A stretch of 64,000 bases of DNA, from positions 1 through 64,000 of the forward strand of contig CAJTLU010000003.1 of the NCBI GenBank assembly GCA_910577175.1, read 5' to 3'. Source of the DNA: an uncultured Lachnospiraceae bacterium (lineage in GTDB: Bacteria; Bacillota; Clostridia; Lachnospirales; Lachnospiraceae). Under the pieces are notes generated by a model, which was not told the DNA's origin, made no database searches, and saw only the letters and a program-made list of their open reading frames with translations. Below are positions 43,035-52,247 of this stretch, in pieces (the stretch's first letter is position 1; each line of letters starts with the position of its first letter). The translations under genes and the position numbers were made by a program.

Positions 43035-45026
43035 TTATAGAGCAATCTCTCCGATGGCTTTCAGAAGCTCCCGTACCATCAGAGGCGCGCCTCCTGTCCT
43101 TAACGCTGCCTTATCGCCTGCCGCGCCGTGCAGGAAAACACCCAGAGCTGCTGCCCAAAAAGGCTCCTTCCCTGCCGCTAACAGCGCTGCAATCACGCCA
43201 CAAAGCGCATCGCCGCTGCCGCCGGTTGCCATTCCGTTATTTCCCGTCGTATTGATAAAAAGCTCCTGCCCCGATACAACTAACGTCACTGCGTCCTTTA
43301 ATGCAAACACCAGCCTGCTGTCCTTAGAAAGCTCCTCGGCAATCTGCCGGAACCCTGCCGTAATTTCTCCTGCCGGCCATGCAATCAGGCGTGCCAGTTC
43401 TCCCGGATGCGGCGTCAGCACTGCTCCCGCAGGCAGACTCTTCTCCAAAAATGCCTTCCGTTCGGTCAGCGTACTGCAATGCACCTCATCCATCTCCTCC
43501 GCAAGCAGGTTCAGCGCATCTGCATCCCACACAGACGGCGGCGCAGACTCCCCCTGCCCCGAAAGCGCCCGGCAAAACGCCCGGGTCAGGCACTTTGCAG
43601 CGCTGCTCCTTCCAAGCCCCGGACCAATGACAACAGCATCCGCCCACCGAGAAAGCTCCTCTGCAAGCCCGGCAATCTCACGGTCTTCCTCATATACGGA
43701 AAGCATTGCCTCCGGAAGCTTTGTCTGTAATATCTCCCGGTTGCATTCCGGCGTTACAATTCGTACCAGACCCGCGCCCGTGCGATACGCAGCGCATGCT
43801 GCAAAATACGCGGCTCCCGCCATAGCCTTACTCCCGGCAGCAACCACAACCTTCCCAAATGTTCCTTTATTCGAATATGCCGGCCGGTACGGTAAAAGAC
43901 TTCCTGCTCCTTCCGGCGTAATCGAAAAGCCACACCGTTTTTCCCACAAAAGTGACTTGGGAAAGCCAATGTCAGCGACCCGGAGCCTTCCCGTATATTC
44001 CTTTCCCGGATACAAAAGATGACCGCATTTAGCCGCGCCAAAGGTCACTGTTTCAACCGCATGCAGCGCTACGCCGCAGATGGCACCGGTATCTGCAGAA
44101 ATACCAGAAGCAATATCCACTGCCACTATCTTATGCTTCTCTGCTTCAATCTGTTCCAGAATTGCGACATAGGTCTCTTTTACGGAACCGGAAAGTCCGA
44201 TTCCGAACAGCGCATCGACAAGAATATCATAGTCTTTTGTTTCCTGCATTCCACAGACCGGAACCCCGAATGCCTCTGCCGTTTTCATCTGGTGCAGAAA
44301 TTCCGGCGTTCCCTTTAATGTCCCTTCCCTGTATTGCTCCGGCTCCTTTATCAAAATCACAGCAGAAACTCCGGCTTCCTTTAACAGGCGCGCCACTGCC
44401 GCTCCGTCGCCGCCGTTATTCCCGGTGCCGCACAATACACCGACACGGCTCTGCTTTGTTATATACTCCATTACGCACTCTGTTACCGCGAGTGCGGCAC
44501 GCTCCATCAGCACAAGGGATGGAAGCCCCAGCTCCTCTATTGTATCGTGGTCTGCCTCCTTCATTCCTTTTGCGGAAAGAACCGGAAGCATAGACGAAGC
44601 CTCAGGGGAACGGATTGCATCACAAATGCCGCTGCCCTTTGCTGCTTTTACTCTCCCTGTACGGCTGCTGCTCTCGCATACAGCATACGCCTGCGCATAC
44701 TCCGCAGTATCCGTAATCGATATCTGTATCGTAGAAACGCCCTGTTCCTCTGCCTTTTCTTCTGCCCTCCCATGTAAAACTACATAGGGAAGTCCGCTCT
44801 CCTGCCGCAGTACCTCGATTTCTGCCGGGGCAATTCCTGCAAAGCCACAGCCTAATGCCTTTGCTACTGCTTCCTTTGCGGCAAAATTTCCTGCGGCACG
44901 GGCAGGGCGCGCCGCAATCAGCTCTCTTTCTTTTTCTGTATAGACACGCTCGAAAAAAGCAGGACGTTCTGCCGCTTTTTTTATTCTGGAAACCTCAATC
45001 AAATCTGTCCCGATTCCGGTTATCAT
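43035..45026 (-). CDS. acpS-nnrE-nnrD: Fusion of holo-ACP synthase, NAD(P)HX epimerase and NAD(P)HX dehydratase
   Basis: Protein of 663 residues. Residues ~1-120 are AcpS (MITGIGTDLIEVSRIKKA and the NFAAKEAVAKALG motif), which loads phosphopantetheine on acyl carrier protein. After a ~35-residue linker, NnrE (GTGNNGGDGAAVARLL) and NnrD (VIGPGLGRSSAAK, then GNNGMATGGSGDALCGVIA) follow. NnrED repairs hydrated NADH and NADPH. The start is placed at 45026 behind GAGGGG, after the rex stop. Most bacteria have acpS separate, so a frame-true fusion is unusual. Confidence 0.92.
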   Translation of the reverse strand: MITGIGTDLIEVSRIKKAAERPAFFERVYTEKERELIAARPARAAGNFAAKEAVAKALGCGFAGIAPAEIEVLRQESGLPYVVLHGRAEEKAEEQGVSTIQISITDTAEYAQAYAVCESSSRTGRVKAAKGSGICDAIRSPEASSMLPVLSAKGMKEADHDTIEELGLPSLVLMERAALAVTECVMEYITKQSRVGVLCGTGNNGGDGAAVARLLKEAGVSAVILIKEPEQYREGTLKGTPEFLHQMKTAEAFGVPVCGMQETKDYDILVDALFGIGLSGSVKETYVAILEQIEAEKHKIVAVDIASGISADTGAICGVALHAVETVTFGAAKCGHLLYPGKEYTGRLRVADIGFPKSLLWEKRCGFSITPEGAGSLLPYRPAYSNKGTFGKVVVAAGSKAMAGAAYFAACAAYRTGAGLVRIVTPECNREILQTKLPEAMLSVYEEDREIAGLAEELSRWADAVVIGPGLGRSSAAKCLTRAFCRALSGQGESAPPSVWDADALNLLAEEMDEVHCSTLTERKAFLEKSLPAGAVLTPHPGELARLIAWPAGEITAGFRQIAEELSKDSRLVFALKDAVTLVVSGQELFINTTGNNGMATGGSGDALCGVIAALLAAGKEPFWAAALGVFLHGAAGDKAALRTGGAPLMVRELLKAIGEIAL

Positions 45027-45036
45027 TCCAATCCCC

Positions 45037-45735
45037 TCATTCCTCTGTTGCAGCACTTTCCATACATGCCTCCGCGGCAATCTGCTTCCCGAGCTCCTGC
45101 TCTTTCTTTTCCTGTGCCGCACGGATATTATAGGAAAGGCGCATCAGGCTTTCGGTCAGATGTACATTCTCCACCACTACATCCTTTGGCAGCCGCAGCT
45201 CTGTCGGGGTAAAGTTCCAGATTGCCTTGATGCCCCAGGAAACCACATCGTTTGCAACCTGCGCCGCATGCTCCTTCGGAATGGTAAGCGCCGCAATTTC
45301 CGGCTTCTGCTTTAGTACATACTCCTTCAGTCCGCTCATGGAGCGGATTTTTACCCCTCCGGCCTCTTTGCCGATTAACTCCTGCTTAATATCAAAAACT
45401 GCCTTTATCGCAAACCCCCGCCGTGCGAAATCCCCATAATTGGCGATTGCCTGCCCTAAATTTCCGGCGCCGATAATCACTACCTTATGCTCCTGGTCCA
45501 ATCCGAGTATCTTCCCGATTTCTGTATACAAATGCTCCACGTTATAGCCGTATCCCTGCTGCCCGAAGCCTCCGAAATTATTCAGGTCCTGACGAATCTG
45601 GGATGCCGTTACGTTCATCCGTTCGCTTAGCTCTTTGGACGAAATGCGGACTACCTCTTGTTTTCTTAATTCTCCAAGATATCTATAATAACGCGGCAGA
45701 CGTTTAATTACTGCTGTCGAAATTGCTTTTTGCAT
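45037..45735 (-). CDS. rex: Redox-sensing transcriptional repressor Rex
   Basis: Protein of 232 residues. N-terminal winged helix (RLPRYYRYLGELRKQEV, ISSKELSERMNVTASQIRQD) and a C-terminal Rossmann domain with VVIIGAGNLGQAIANYG that senses the NADH/NAD+ ratio. It represses fermentation and respiration genes. First gene of the operon with acpS-nnr, alr, mazF and the CBS protein. The C-terminal ~15 residues are variable. Confidence 0.96.
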   Translation of the reverse strand: MQKAISTAVIKRLPRYYRYLGELRKQEVVRISSKELSERMNVTASQIRQDLNNFGGFGQQGYGYNVEHLYTEIGKILGLDQEHKVVIIGAGNLGQAIANYGDFARRGFAIKAVFDIKQELIGKEAGGVKIRSMSGLKEYVLKQKPEIAALTIPKEHAAQVANDVVSWGIKAIWNFTPTELRLPKDVVVENVHLTESLMRLSYNIRAAQEKKEQELGKQIAAEACMESAATEE

Positions 45736-45790
45736 TTCTTTCTCCTCCTTGACAAAACATACCCGTCAAAACACAGCCCCCGATAGTACT

Positions 45791-45819
45791 ATTATATTGC
45801 AATGATATATTTTTGTCAA
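45791..45819 (-). promoter_or_regulatory. rex operon promoter
   Basis: Minus strand: TTGACA (45814-45819), 17-bp spacer, TATAAT (45791-45796), both full consensus. No perfect Rex operator was seen next to it. Confidence 0.85.
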
Positions 45820-45915
45820 TCCGGAGGTCCTTCCCGTTTCTGGATTTTAGCTGCTGCACATCCGACTTCAAGGGATCTCAAAGGACATACAAAATTCAAA
45901 TCGTAAAGGAATCCT

Positions 45916-46836
45916 TTATTCTACCTTCTCTATTTTTACCTGCTCCGCCAGCTGCTCTACTTCCTCTTTTGTCGCCAGTCCCGCCGAGAATGCGCTTGCG
46001 CTGCCTGCCGCAATTCCGTTCCGGAACGCCTCTGCGGCCTTTTCTTTTCCATCATAAACAGCAAGGAATCCTGCTACCATCGAATCGCCCGCGCCGACCG
46101 GGTTGATTACCGTTCCCTGCGGCGCCTCCCCGAACCAGACGCTCCCGTCTGCTGCTGCAAGCACGGCTCCCTCGCCAGCCATAGAAACAAGTACATTAAC
46201 AGCGCCCTCTTCCCGCAGCTTTTTGGCATACGGCAGAACCTCTTCCTTCGTCCGCAGCTCTGCTCCGTAAAGCTCTCCCAGCTCATGGTGATTCGGCTTT
46301 ACCAGAAACGGCCGGAAACGGATTACGTTTCGCAGCAGCTCCCCGGTTGCATCTACCACAATCCGCGGTGATTTTTCCTTCATCTGCTCCATAATCGAAG
46401 CATACAGATTCTCCGGCATGGAAGCAGGTACTGTCCCGGCAAGCACCAGCGTGTCCTCTGAAGTCAGCACACCCAGCTTTTCTAAAAGTGCCTGCAAGCT
46501 TTTCTCGTCATACGCAGGTCCTGCGGCATTAATCTCTCCCTCGATACCGCCCCAGAGCTTCACGTTGATACGTGTCAGCCCGGACGGTAGCGTAACAAAA
46601 TTGGTCCGCACGCCCGCCTCATGCACCATACGTATCAGCTCCTCTCCCGTAAACCCCGCGGCAAGCCCTAACGCCGTCGAATCCACGCCGAGGTTCTTTA
46701 ACATCCGGGAAACCATCAGGCCCTTCCCGCCTGCAATCAGCGTTTCCCCGGATGAGCGGTTTACGCGCCCTGGCTGGAACTCTTCCACGGTAACATTATA
46801 ATCCAGCGCAGGATTCAATGTCATTGTATAAATCAT
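45916..46836 (-). CDS. 1-phosphofructokinase family sugar kinase (PfkB)
   Basis: Protein of 306 residues. PfkB signature 2 is TVINPVGAGDSMVAGF with the catalytic Asp. The N-terminal MIYTMTLNPALDYNVTV and GGKGLMVSRMLKNLG (GGKGxNVSR in relatives, here Met for Asn) are typical of FruK/LacC kinases. It phosphorylates fructose-1-phosphate or tagatose-6-phosphate. No PTS or deoR-type regulator is adjacent, so the exact substrate is open. Confidence 0.88.
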   Translation of the reverse strand: MIYTMTLNPALDYNVTVEEFQPGRVNRSSGETLIAGGKGLMVSRMLKNLGVDSTALGLAAGFTGEELIRMVHEAGVRTNFVTLPSGLTRINVKLWGGIEGEINAAGPAYDEKSLQALLEKLGVLTSEDTLVLAGTVPASMPENLYASIMEQMKEKSPRIVVDATGELLRNVIRFRPFLVKPNHHELGELYGAELRTKEEVLPYAKKLREEGAVNVLVSMAGEGAVLAAADGSVWFGEAPQGTVINPVGAGDSMVAGFLAVYDGKEKAAEAFRNGIAAGSASAFSAGLATKEEVEQLAEQVKIEKVE

Positions 46837-46899
46837 AAGCCACCTCCGAACTTTTATTCTGTTTTCCGGCTAAACTCCATCTTACCTCACCCTGTATTA

Positions 46900-46978
46900 C
46901 TTGTGTTTCCGCATGTTACCTCTCTGTAAGGTCTCGTATACTGCCCATAAAGCAACAGGCAAAATGCGGAAACACAAG
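46900..46978. repeat. Element B': terminal motif pair without core
   Basis: 79 bp. CTTGTGTTTCCGCAT (46900-46914) and its exact complement ATGCGGAAACACAAG (46964-46978) frame a ~49-nt middle that shows no core boxes. Same ends as copies A and C. Confidence 0.75.
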
Positions 46979-47030
46979 CTTTCTACTACTATTCCCACGA
47001 AAGGAAAAATCTATCCCGGACAAAAACTAA

Positions 47031-47086
47031 GGGACTGTCACCCGGAGCGCAGCGGCTCCGGGCGTGGCGACGGCTTACAAACAGTC
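47031..47086. repeat. Hairpin sharing boxes with the 8222-8298 terminator
   Basis: GACTGT/ACAGTC outside and CCCGGAGC (47041-47048) with GCTCCGGG (47055-47062) inside. The strings GGCTTACAA and GCAGCGGCTCCGGGCGTGGC (or their complement) are shared with the region at 8250-8285. Confidence 0.6.
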
Positions 47087-47100
47087 AGTTTATCTACGCA

Positions 47101-47287
47101 ACTGTAAATGGAATACGGTTGTTTTATTTTTGCATTTGTCCGAAGGAGCGCGTTTTTAGCGAAACCGGCATTACCTCTTAGAGCTGCTTAGGCGCGAGGA
47201 TGCACCCGAGCGGTTTCACAGCCCTTAGAGGAAGCCCGGCGGAGCTAAGCGTATGCAAAAATAAAACAACCGTATTCCATTTACAGT
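47101..47287. repeat. Palindromic intergenic element, copy B (core with perfect 35-bp stem)
   Basis: The first 35 bases (47101-47135) and last 35 (47253-47287) are perfect complements. The loop holds the conserved core (TTTGTCCGAAGGA, TTAGGCGCGAGGA, CCGAGCGG) that also occurs in copies A and C. The outer stem sequence differs between copies yet stays complementary, so pairing rather than sequence is kept. Confidence 0.8.
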
Positions 47288-47312
47288 AAAAGATACCATC
47301 CGCTTGTAAGCT

Positions 47313-47338
47313 GGGGCTGCAGCACGAAGCGCAGCCCC
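47313..47338 (-). terminator. Hairpin after atpC
   Basis: GGGGCTGC pairs with GCAGCCCC, 8 bp after the atpC stop, in the same hairpin family as the other gene-end hairpins. No clear T run on the minus strand, so termination may be partial. Confidence 0.55.
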
Positions 47339-47345
47339 TTTCTCT

Positions 47346-47765
47346 TTATATTCTTTTTTCCGCCAGTTCGATTCGTATCAGAGAACGGCGCAACGCCAAT
47401 TCTGCCCTTGCAATATTGATGGCAGCATCTCCGCTCTTTAAGCGGCGCTCCGCACGAATCTGTGCTTCTTTGGCGCGGTTTAAATCAATTTCCTCCGGCC
47501 ACTCGCAGGACTCGGCAAGAATGGTAACGTGGTCCTGCATGACTTCTACAAAGCCGGAATGCAGCGCGGCTTCCTTGTCGCCGTCCACAGTCCCCTTTAT
47601 CTTCAGAACCCCCGGCACCAAAATCGCGGTCAGCGGAATATGGCCCTTTAAAACGCCCATCTCGCCTTCCGTGGTCCGAAGCTCTACCATTTCCACCTCG
47701 TCATCGTAGAATATCCTGTCCGGAGAAATTATTTTTAAACGAAACAGTCTTCCTGTATCAGCCAT
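47346..47765 (-). CDS. atpC: ATP synthase epsilon subunit
   Basis: Protein of 139 residues. N-terminal beta-sandwich (RLKIISPDRIFYDDEVEMV, GEMGVLKGHIPLTAIL) and a C-terminal two-helix region (NLNRAKEAQ-like, ARAELALRRSLIRIELAEK). It is part of the F1 central stalk and an intrinsic inhibitor of hydrolysis. Last gene of the atp operon. Confidence 0.95.
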   Translation of the reverse strand: MADTGRLFRLKIISPDRIFYDDEVEMVELRTTEGEMGVLKGHIPLTAILVPGVLKIKGTVDGDKEAALHSGFVEVMQDHVTILAESCEWPEEIDLNRAKEAQIRAERRLKSGDAAINIARAELALRRSLIRIELAEKRI

Positions 47766-47806
47766 GGATTCTCCTTTCCGCGCGTTCGTTCAAGTCTTTT
47801 GCGATA

Positions 47807-49216
47807 TTACTTGTTATTGACTCTTTCCAGAACGTCGTCAATGTTGCCCGCATTTAAGAAGAAACTCTCCGGAATATCGTCATGCTTACCCTCTAAAATC
47901 TCACGGAAGCCCTGAATCGTTTCGGAAATCGGCACGTAACGGCCCGGAAGTCCGGTAAACTGCTCTGCAACATGGAACGGCTGGGAAAGGAAACGCTGTA
48001 CCTTTCTTGCTCTTGCTACCAAAAGCTTGTCGTCCTCGGAAAGCTCATCCATACCAAGAATTGCAATGATATCCTGCAGCTCCTTATACTTCTGCAGAAT
48101 CTCCTGCACGCCGCGTGCCACATGATAATGCTCCTCGCCTACGATACGCGGGTCGAGAATACGGGATGTGGACTCAAGCGGGTCTACTGCCGGATAAATA
48201 CCAAGCTCCACAATCGCACGGGAAAGCACGGTCGTTGCATCCAGATGTGCAAACGTGGTCGCCGGAGCCGGGTCAGTCAGGTCATCTGCCGGTACATAAA
48301 CTGCCTGTACAGACGTAATGGAACCGTTCTTCGTGGAAGTAATACGCTCCTGCAGAGCGCCCATCTCTGTCTGTAAGGTCGGCTGGTAACCTACCGCGGA
48401 CGGCATACGTCCGAGCAGTGCCGATACCTCGGAGCCTGCCTGCGTAAAACGGAAAATATTATCGATAAAGAGCAAGACATCCTTCCCGGACTTATCACGG
48501 AAATACTCCGCCATCGTAAGACCGGTAAGACCTACTCTCATTCTCGCTCCCGGCGGCTCGTTCATCTGTCCGAATACCATGGTGGTCTTCTCGATAACGC
48601 CGGACTCAATCATTTCGTAGTACAGGTCATTTCCCTCACGGGTACGCTCTCCTACGCCGGTAAATACGGAATAACCGCCGTGCTCTGTTGCAATATTGGT
48701 AATCAGCTCCTGGATTAATACGGTCTTTCCTACGCCTGCACCGCCGAACAGACCAATTTTACCACCCTTCTGATATGGGCAGAGAAGGTCAACGACCTTG
48801 ATACCAGTCTCTAACATCTCGGTCTGGGTAGACTGCTCCTCAAACTCCGGCGCCTTTCTGTGAATTGGATAATACTCCACTCCTTCCGGTGCCGGCTTTT
48901 CATCAATCGGATTACCAAGTACGTTAAACATTCTTCCGAGTGTCTTTTCACCTACCGGAACTGAAATCGGCGCGCCGGTCGCAAGCGCGTCCATACCACG
49001 CACCAGACCGTCCGTCGGTCCCATTGCAATACAGCGGACCGTATCGTCCCCGAGGTGCTGTGCAACCTCTGCCACCAGAACGCTGTTATCCTGTCTGGTT
49101 ACCTGAATTGCCTCGTATATCTCCGGAAGGTTCCCTTCCGTAAACTTAATATCCAAAACCGCACCGATAATCTGAGTGATTTTTCCAAGTTTATTTTCTG
49201 CCAACTTTTCTTTCAC
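47807..49216 (-). CDS. atpD: ATP synthase beta subunit
   Basis: Protein of 469 residues, the catalytic F1 subunit. P-loop GGAGVGKTVLIQEL, catalytic-Glu region GVGERTREGNDLYYEM, and the DELSEED-type segment reading MDELSEDDKLLV. It hydrolyses or makes ATP at the alpha-beta interface. 41 bp before atpC. Confidence 0.98.
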   Translation of the reverse strand: MKEKLAENKLGKITQIIGAVLDIKFTEGNLPEIYEAIQVTRQDNSVLVAEVAQHLGDDTVRCIAMGPTDGLVRGMDALATGAPISVPVGEKTLGRMFNVLGNPIDEKPAPEGVEYYPIHRKAPEFEEQSTQTEMLETGIKVVDLLCPYQKGGKIGLFGGAGVGKTVLIQELITNIATEHGGYSVFTGVGERTREGNDLYYEMIESGVIEKTTMVFGQMNEPPGARMRVGLTGLTMAEYFRDKSGKDVLLFIDNIFRFTQAGSEVSALLGRMPSAVGYQPTLQTEMGALQERITSTKNGSITSVQAVYVPADDLTDPAPATTFAHLDATTVLSRAIVELGIYPAVDPLESTSRILDPRIVGEEHYHVARGVQEILQKYKELQDIIAILGMDELSEDDKLLVARARKVQRFLSQPFHVAEQFTGLPGRYVPISETIQGFREILEGKHDDIPESFFLNAGNIDDVLERVNNK

Positions 49217-49239
49217 TCCTTTTCTGTAAAATTTTGTTC

Positions 49240-50106
49240 CTAACTAATCGCATTCGCGCCTGCAATAATCTCTGTCAACTCCTGTGTAATCGAGCTCTGA
49301 CGGGCTCTGTTGTACTTAAGAGCCAGGTCGGAAATCATCTCGTCCGCATTGTTCGTTGCCGAATCCATTGCCTGCATTCTCGCACCGTTCTCACTGGCAA
49401 GCGCCTGCACCAGACCACCGTAAATCAAACTGTTGACATACTTCGGAATAATCAGCTCAAAGGCTTCCTCTGCCTCAGGTTCATAATTCATCAGCGTCAA
49501 TGCATCTGCCGGTGCCGCTTCCTCCTCTTGCGTTTCCTCAAAGGAAACCGGAAGCAGGCGCAGTAGTGTCGGCACATGGCTTACCGTATTTCTAAACACG
49601 GTATACGCAAGATAAATCTCATTGATTTTTCCTTCGGCAAAATCGGAAAGCACCTGCTTACCGATTGCAGACGCATCGGAAAACAACGGCTCGTTCATCA
49701 CCTCAGAATAATCCTGTTCGATGTGGTAGCCGCGTCTTGCCAGACCGTCACGGCCCTTGCGTCCGATGGCATAAACCAGTGTATCCTCTTTCTTCATACC
49801 GGATCCGGTCACCAGCTTCATTACATTGGAGTTATATCCTCCGGCAAGACCGCGGTTTGAGGTAATCACAATAACTCCCTTCTTTCCGCCGCCTGCGGCA
49901 TCAAGATACGGATGTCTTATATTGCCGGACTTTTTTAACATTGACTTTACCGTCGCATACATCGCATTAAAATACGGCTGCGACTCCTCTGCACGCGCTT
50001 TTGCTTTCTGCAGCTTTACTGTAGCAACCAGCTTCATTGCCTTCGTAATCTGCCCTGTGCTTTGTATACTTTCCCTGCGCCGTTTTATGTCACGCATGGA
50101 TGCCAT
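49240..50106 (-). CDS. atpG: ATP synthase gamma subunit
   Basis: Protein of 288 residues. N-terminal helix MASMRDIKRRRESIQSTGQI and C-terminal helix LKYNRARQSSITQELTEIIAGA form the rotating coiled-coil of F1. Normal length. Confidence 0.97.
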   Translation of the reverse strand: MASMRDIKRRRESIQSTGQITKAMKLVATVKLQKAKARAEESQPYFNAMYATVKSMLKKSGNIRHPYLDAAGGGKKGVIVITSNRGLAGGYNSNVMKLVTGSGMKKEDTLVYAIGRKGRDGLARRGYHIEQDYSEVMNEPLFSDASAIGKQVLSDFAEGKINEIYLAYTVFRNTVSHVPTLLRLLPVSFEETQEEEAAPADALTLMNYEPEAEEAFELIIPKYVNSLIYGGLVQALASENGARMQAMDSATNNADEMISDLALKYNRARQSSITQELTEIIAGANAIS

Positions 50107-50138
50107 ATCGTATCACCTACACTTTCCTCGCGCTGCGC

Positions 50139-51647
50139 TTATTTGCAGAACTCTTTTTTATACTCTTCTATTACGGCAACCATGAGCTTCTCGATTTCCT
50201 CTGTCAGCTGCTTTTCGCTGCGGATGCGCTCCGGAAGTTCCGGATACTTGGTATCGATAAACTCAAAAAGACCCTTTTCAAACTCCAGGATATTTTCTAC
50301 TGCAACATCCAGCAGATACTTCTTTGTCGCTGCATAGATAATGATAACCTGATACTCTACCGGCATCGGCTTATACTGCGGCTGTTTTAAGATTTCACGG
50401 ATACGTTCGCCCTGTGCCAGCTTTTCCTTGGTGTCGGCATCCAGGTCGGAACCGAACTGTGCAAAGGAAGCAAGCTCCCGGTACTGCGCAAGGTCGATAC
50501 GAATCGGACCTGCAATCTTTTTCATTGCCTTAATCTGTGCCGAACCGCCTACACGGGATACGGAAAGTCCCGGGTTGACTGCCGGACGGAAGCCCGAGTT
50601 AAACATCTCGGTTTCCAGATAAATCTGACCGTCCGTAATGGAAATTACATTGGTCGGAATATACGCGGAAACATCGCCTGCCTGTGTCTCGATAATCGGA
50701 AGCGCAGTCAGGGAGCCGCCGCCAAGCTTATCGGAAAGCCTTGCCGCACGCTCCAAAAGTCTGGAGTGCAGATAAAAGACGTCGCCCGGATAAGCCTCAC
50801 GTCCCGGCGGACGCTTTAAGAGCAGGGAGAGGGTACGGTATGCGGTTGCATGCTTACTTAAATCGTCATACACAATCAGGACGTCCTGTCCTGCCTCCAT
50901 CCACTCTTCGCCAATGGCACAGCCCGAATAAGGTGCGATGTACTGAAGCGGTGCGAGCTCACTCGCAGTTGCCGCAACAATGGTCGTATAGTCCATTGCG
51001 CCATGCTCCTCCAGCGTAGCCACAATAGAAGCAACCGTGGATGCCTTCTGTCCGATGGCAACATAAATACACTTTACGTTCTGGCCCTTCTGGTTAATAA
51101 TGGTATCGATTGCGATTGCAGTCTTACCGGTCTGTCTGTCTCCGATAATCAGCTCACGCTGACCGCGACCAATCGGCACCATTGAATCGATTGCCTTAAT
51201 ACCGGTCTGGAGCGGGGTATCCACAGACTTTCTGGAAATAACGCCGGATGCCACACGCTCAATCTGACGGTACTTTTTCGTTTCAATCGGACCCTTGCCG
51301 TCAATCGGCTGTCCGAGTGCATTTACAACACGTCCCGACATTGCGTCGCCTACCGGCACCTCCACAACGCGGCCTGTTGTCTTTACGGTATCTCCCTCGC
51401 TGATATTGCCCATATCACCCAAAAGTACCGCACCTACGTTATCTTCCTCGAGGTTCAGCACCATGCCGTAAACCTCTCCCGGAAACTCTAATAGTTCGCC
51501 CTGCATCGCCTTTTGCAGTCCGTGAATACGGGCGATGCCGTCTGCGACCTGAATTACCGTACCGACATCGGACACCTCAAGCTTTGTACTGTAATTCTTG
51601 ATTTGTTCTTTAATGACGGAACTGATTTCCTCCGGTCTTAAATTCAA
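50139..51647 (-). CDS. atpA: ATP synthase alpha subunit
   Basis: Protein of 502 residues. P-loop GDRQTGKTAIAIDTI, and the family motif PAVNPGLSVSRVGGSAQ. Non-catalytic nucleotide-binding subunit of F1. It starts MNLRPEEISSVIKEQIKNY. Confidence 0.98.
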   Translation of the reverse strand: MNLRPEEISSVIKEQIKNYSTKLEVSDVGTVIQVADGIARIHGLQKAMQGELLEFPGEVYGMVLNLEEDNVGAVLLGDMGNISEGDTVKTTGRVVEVPVGDAMSGRVVNALGQPIDGKGPIETKKYRQIERVASGVISRKSVDTPLQTGIKAIDSMVPIGRGQRELIIGDRQTGKTAIAIDTIINQKGQNVKCIYVAIGQKASTVASIVATLEEHGAMDYTTIVAATASELAPLQYIAPYSGCAIGEEWMEAGQDVLIVYDDLSKHATAYRTLSLLLKRPPGREAYPGDVFYLHSRLLERAARLSDKLGGGSLTALPIIETQAGDVSAYIPTNVISITDGQIYLETEMFNSGFRPAVNPGLSVSRVGGSAQIKAMKKIAGPIRIDLAQYRELASFAQFGSDLDADTKEKLAQGERIREILKQPQYKPMPVEYQVIIIYAATKKYLLDVAVENILEFEKGLFEFIDTKYPELPERIRSEKQLTEEIEKLMVAVIEEYKKEFCK

Positions 51648-51713
51648 GGTAAAAGCACCTTCTTTCTAAAATGTTCTTATCAACTCCTGTGCCTGCCCTG
51701 CAGACTTTGTCAT

Positions 51714-52247
51714 TTATGACAGGCTTCCCGCCATCCGGGCAAGCTTTGACTGGATGCTTGCATCCACCACTCTGTCACCGATACGGATTTTCATGCCGCC
51801 AATCAGCGAAGCATCTACGGAATACTGCATCTCAAAGCTCTCATAGTCCGTCTGGGAAAGCAGCTTTTCCTCGATGCGGCTCTTCTGCTCCCCGGTAAGC
51901 TCCGTTGCCGAAACCACGCTAGCCACACCGATTTTACGGTATTCTCTTACTTTATCAAGAAAATTCCGGAAAACTGCAGAAATTTCACAGCCTCTGCCCT
52001 TTTCCACAATAACCGTGAGAAGACCCGTCAGCGCGTCGTCAAACCGTCCGCGGAATACCTGCTCTACAACGGAGAGTTTTTCTTCCCTGGTGATTTTCGG
52101 ATGTGTCAGAAGCCCCAGAAAATCCGGATTTTCGGAAAATGCAAGCTCCGCTGCCTTTACCTGCTCTGCCAGCACATCCACACTATCCTGCTCGATTGCC
52201 AGGGCAAACAATGCCTCACTGTATACGTCAGCTGCTAACTTCGCCAT
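51714..52247 (-). CDS. atpH: ATP synthase delta subunit
   Basis: Protein of 177 residues with the N-terminal helical domain (YSEALFALAIEQDSVDVLAEQ) and the C-terminal VVSATELTGEQKSRIEEKL then DASLIGGMKIRIGDRVVDASI. It joins F1 to the peripheral stalk. It overlaps atpF by 13 bp. Confidence 0.95.
   Translation of the reverse strand: MAKLAADVYSEALFALAIEQDSVDVLAEQVKAAELAFSENPDFLGLLTHPKITREEKLSVVEQVFRGRFDDALTGLLTVIVEKGRGCEISAVFRNFLDKVREYRKIGVASVVSATELTGEQKSRIEEKLLSQTDYESFEMQYSVDASLIGGMKIRIGDRVVDASIQSKLARMAGSLS

Larger units (their letters stand above)
46837..47345. other. Intergenic region between atpC and the PfkB gene
   Basis: 509 bp with no gene. From left to right it holds the short terminal-repeat element B' (46900-46978), a hairpin at 47031-47086, the core hairpin B (47101-47287), and the atpC-side terminator hairpin (47313-47338). 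Confidence 0.75.

Noticed and set aside
45027..45122. Longer N-terminus for the AcpS fusion
   Set aside because: It would overlap rex by 86 bp and has no ribosome site; the ATG at 45026 starts exactly at the AcpS domain.
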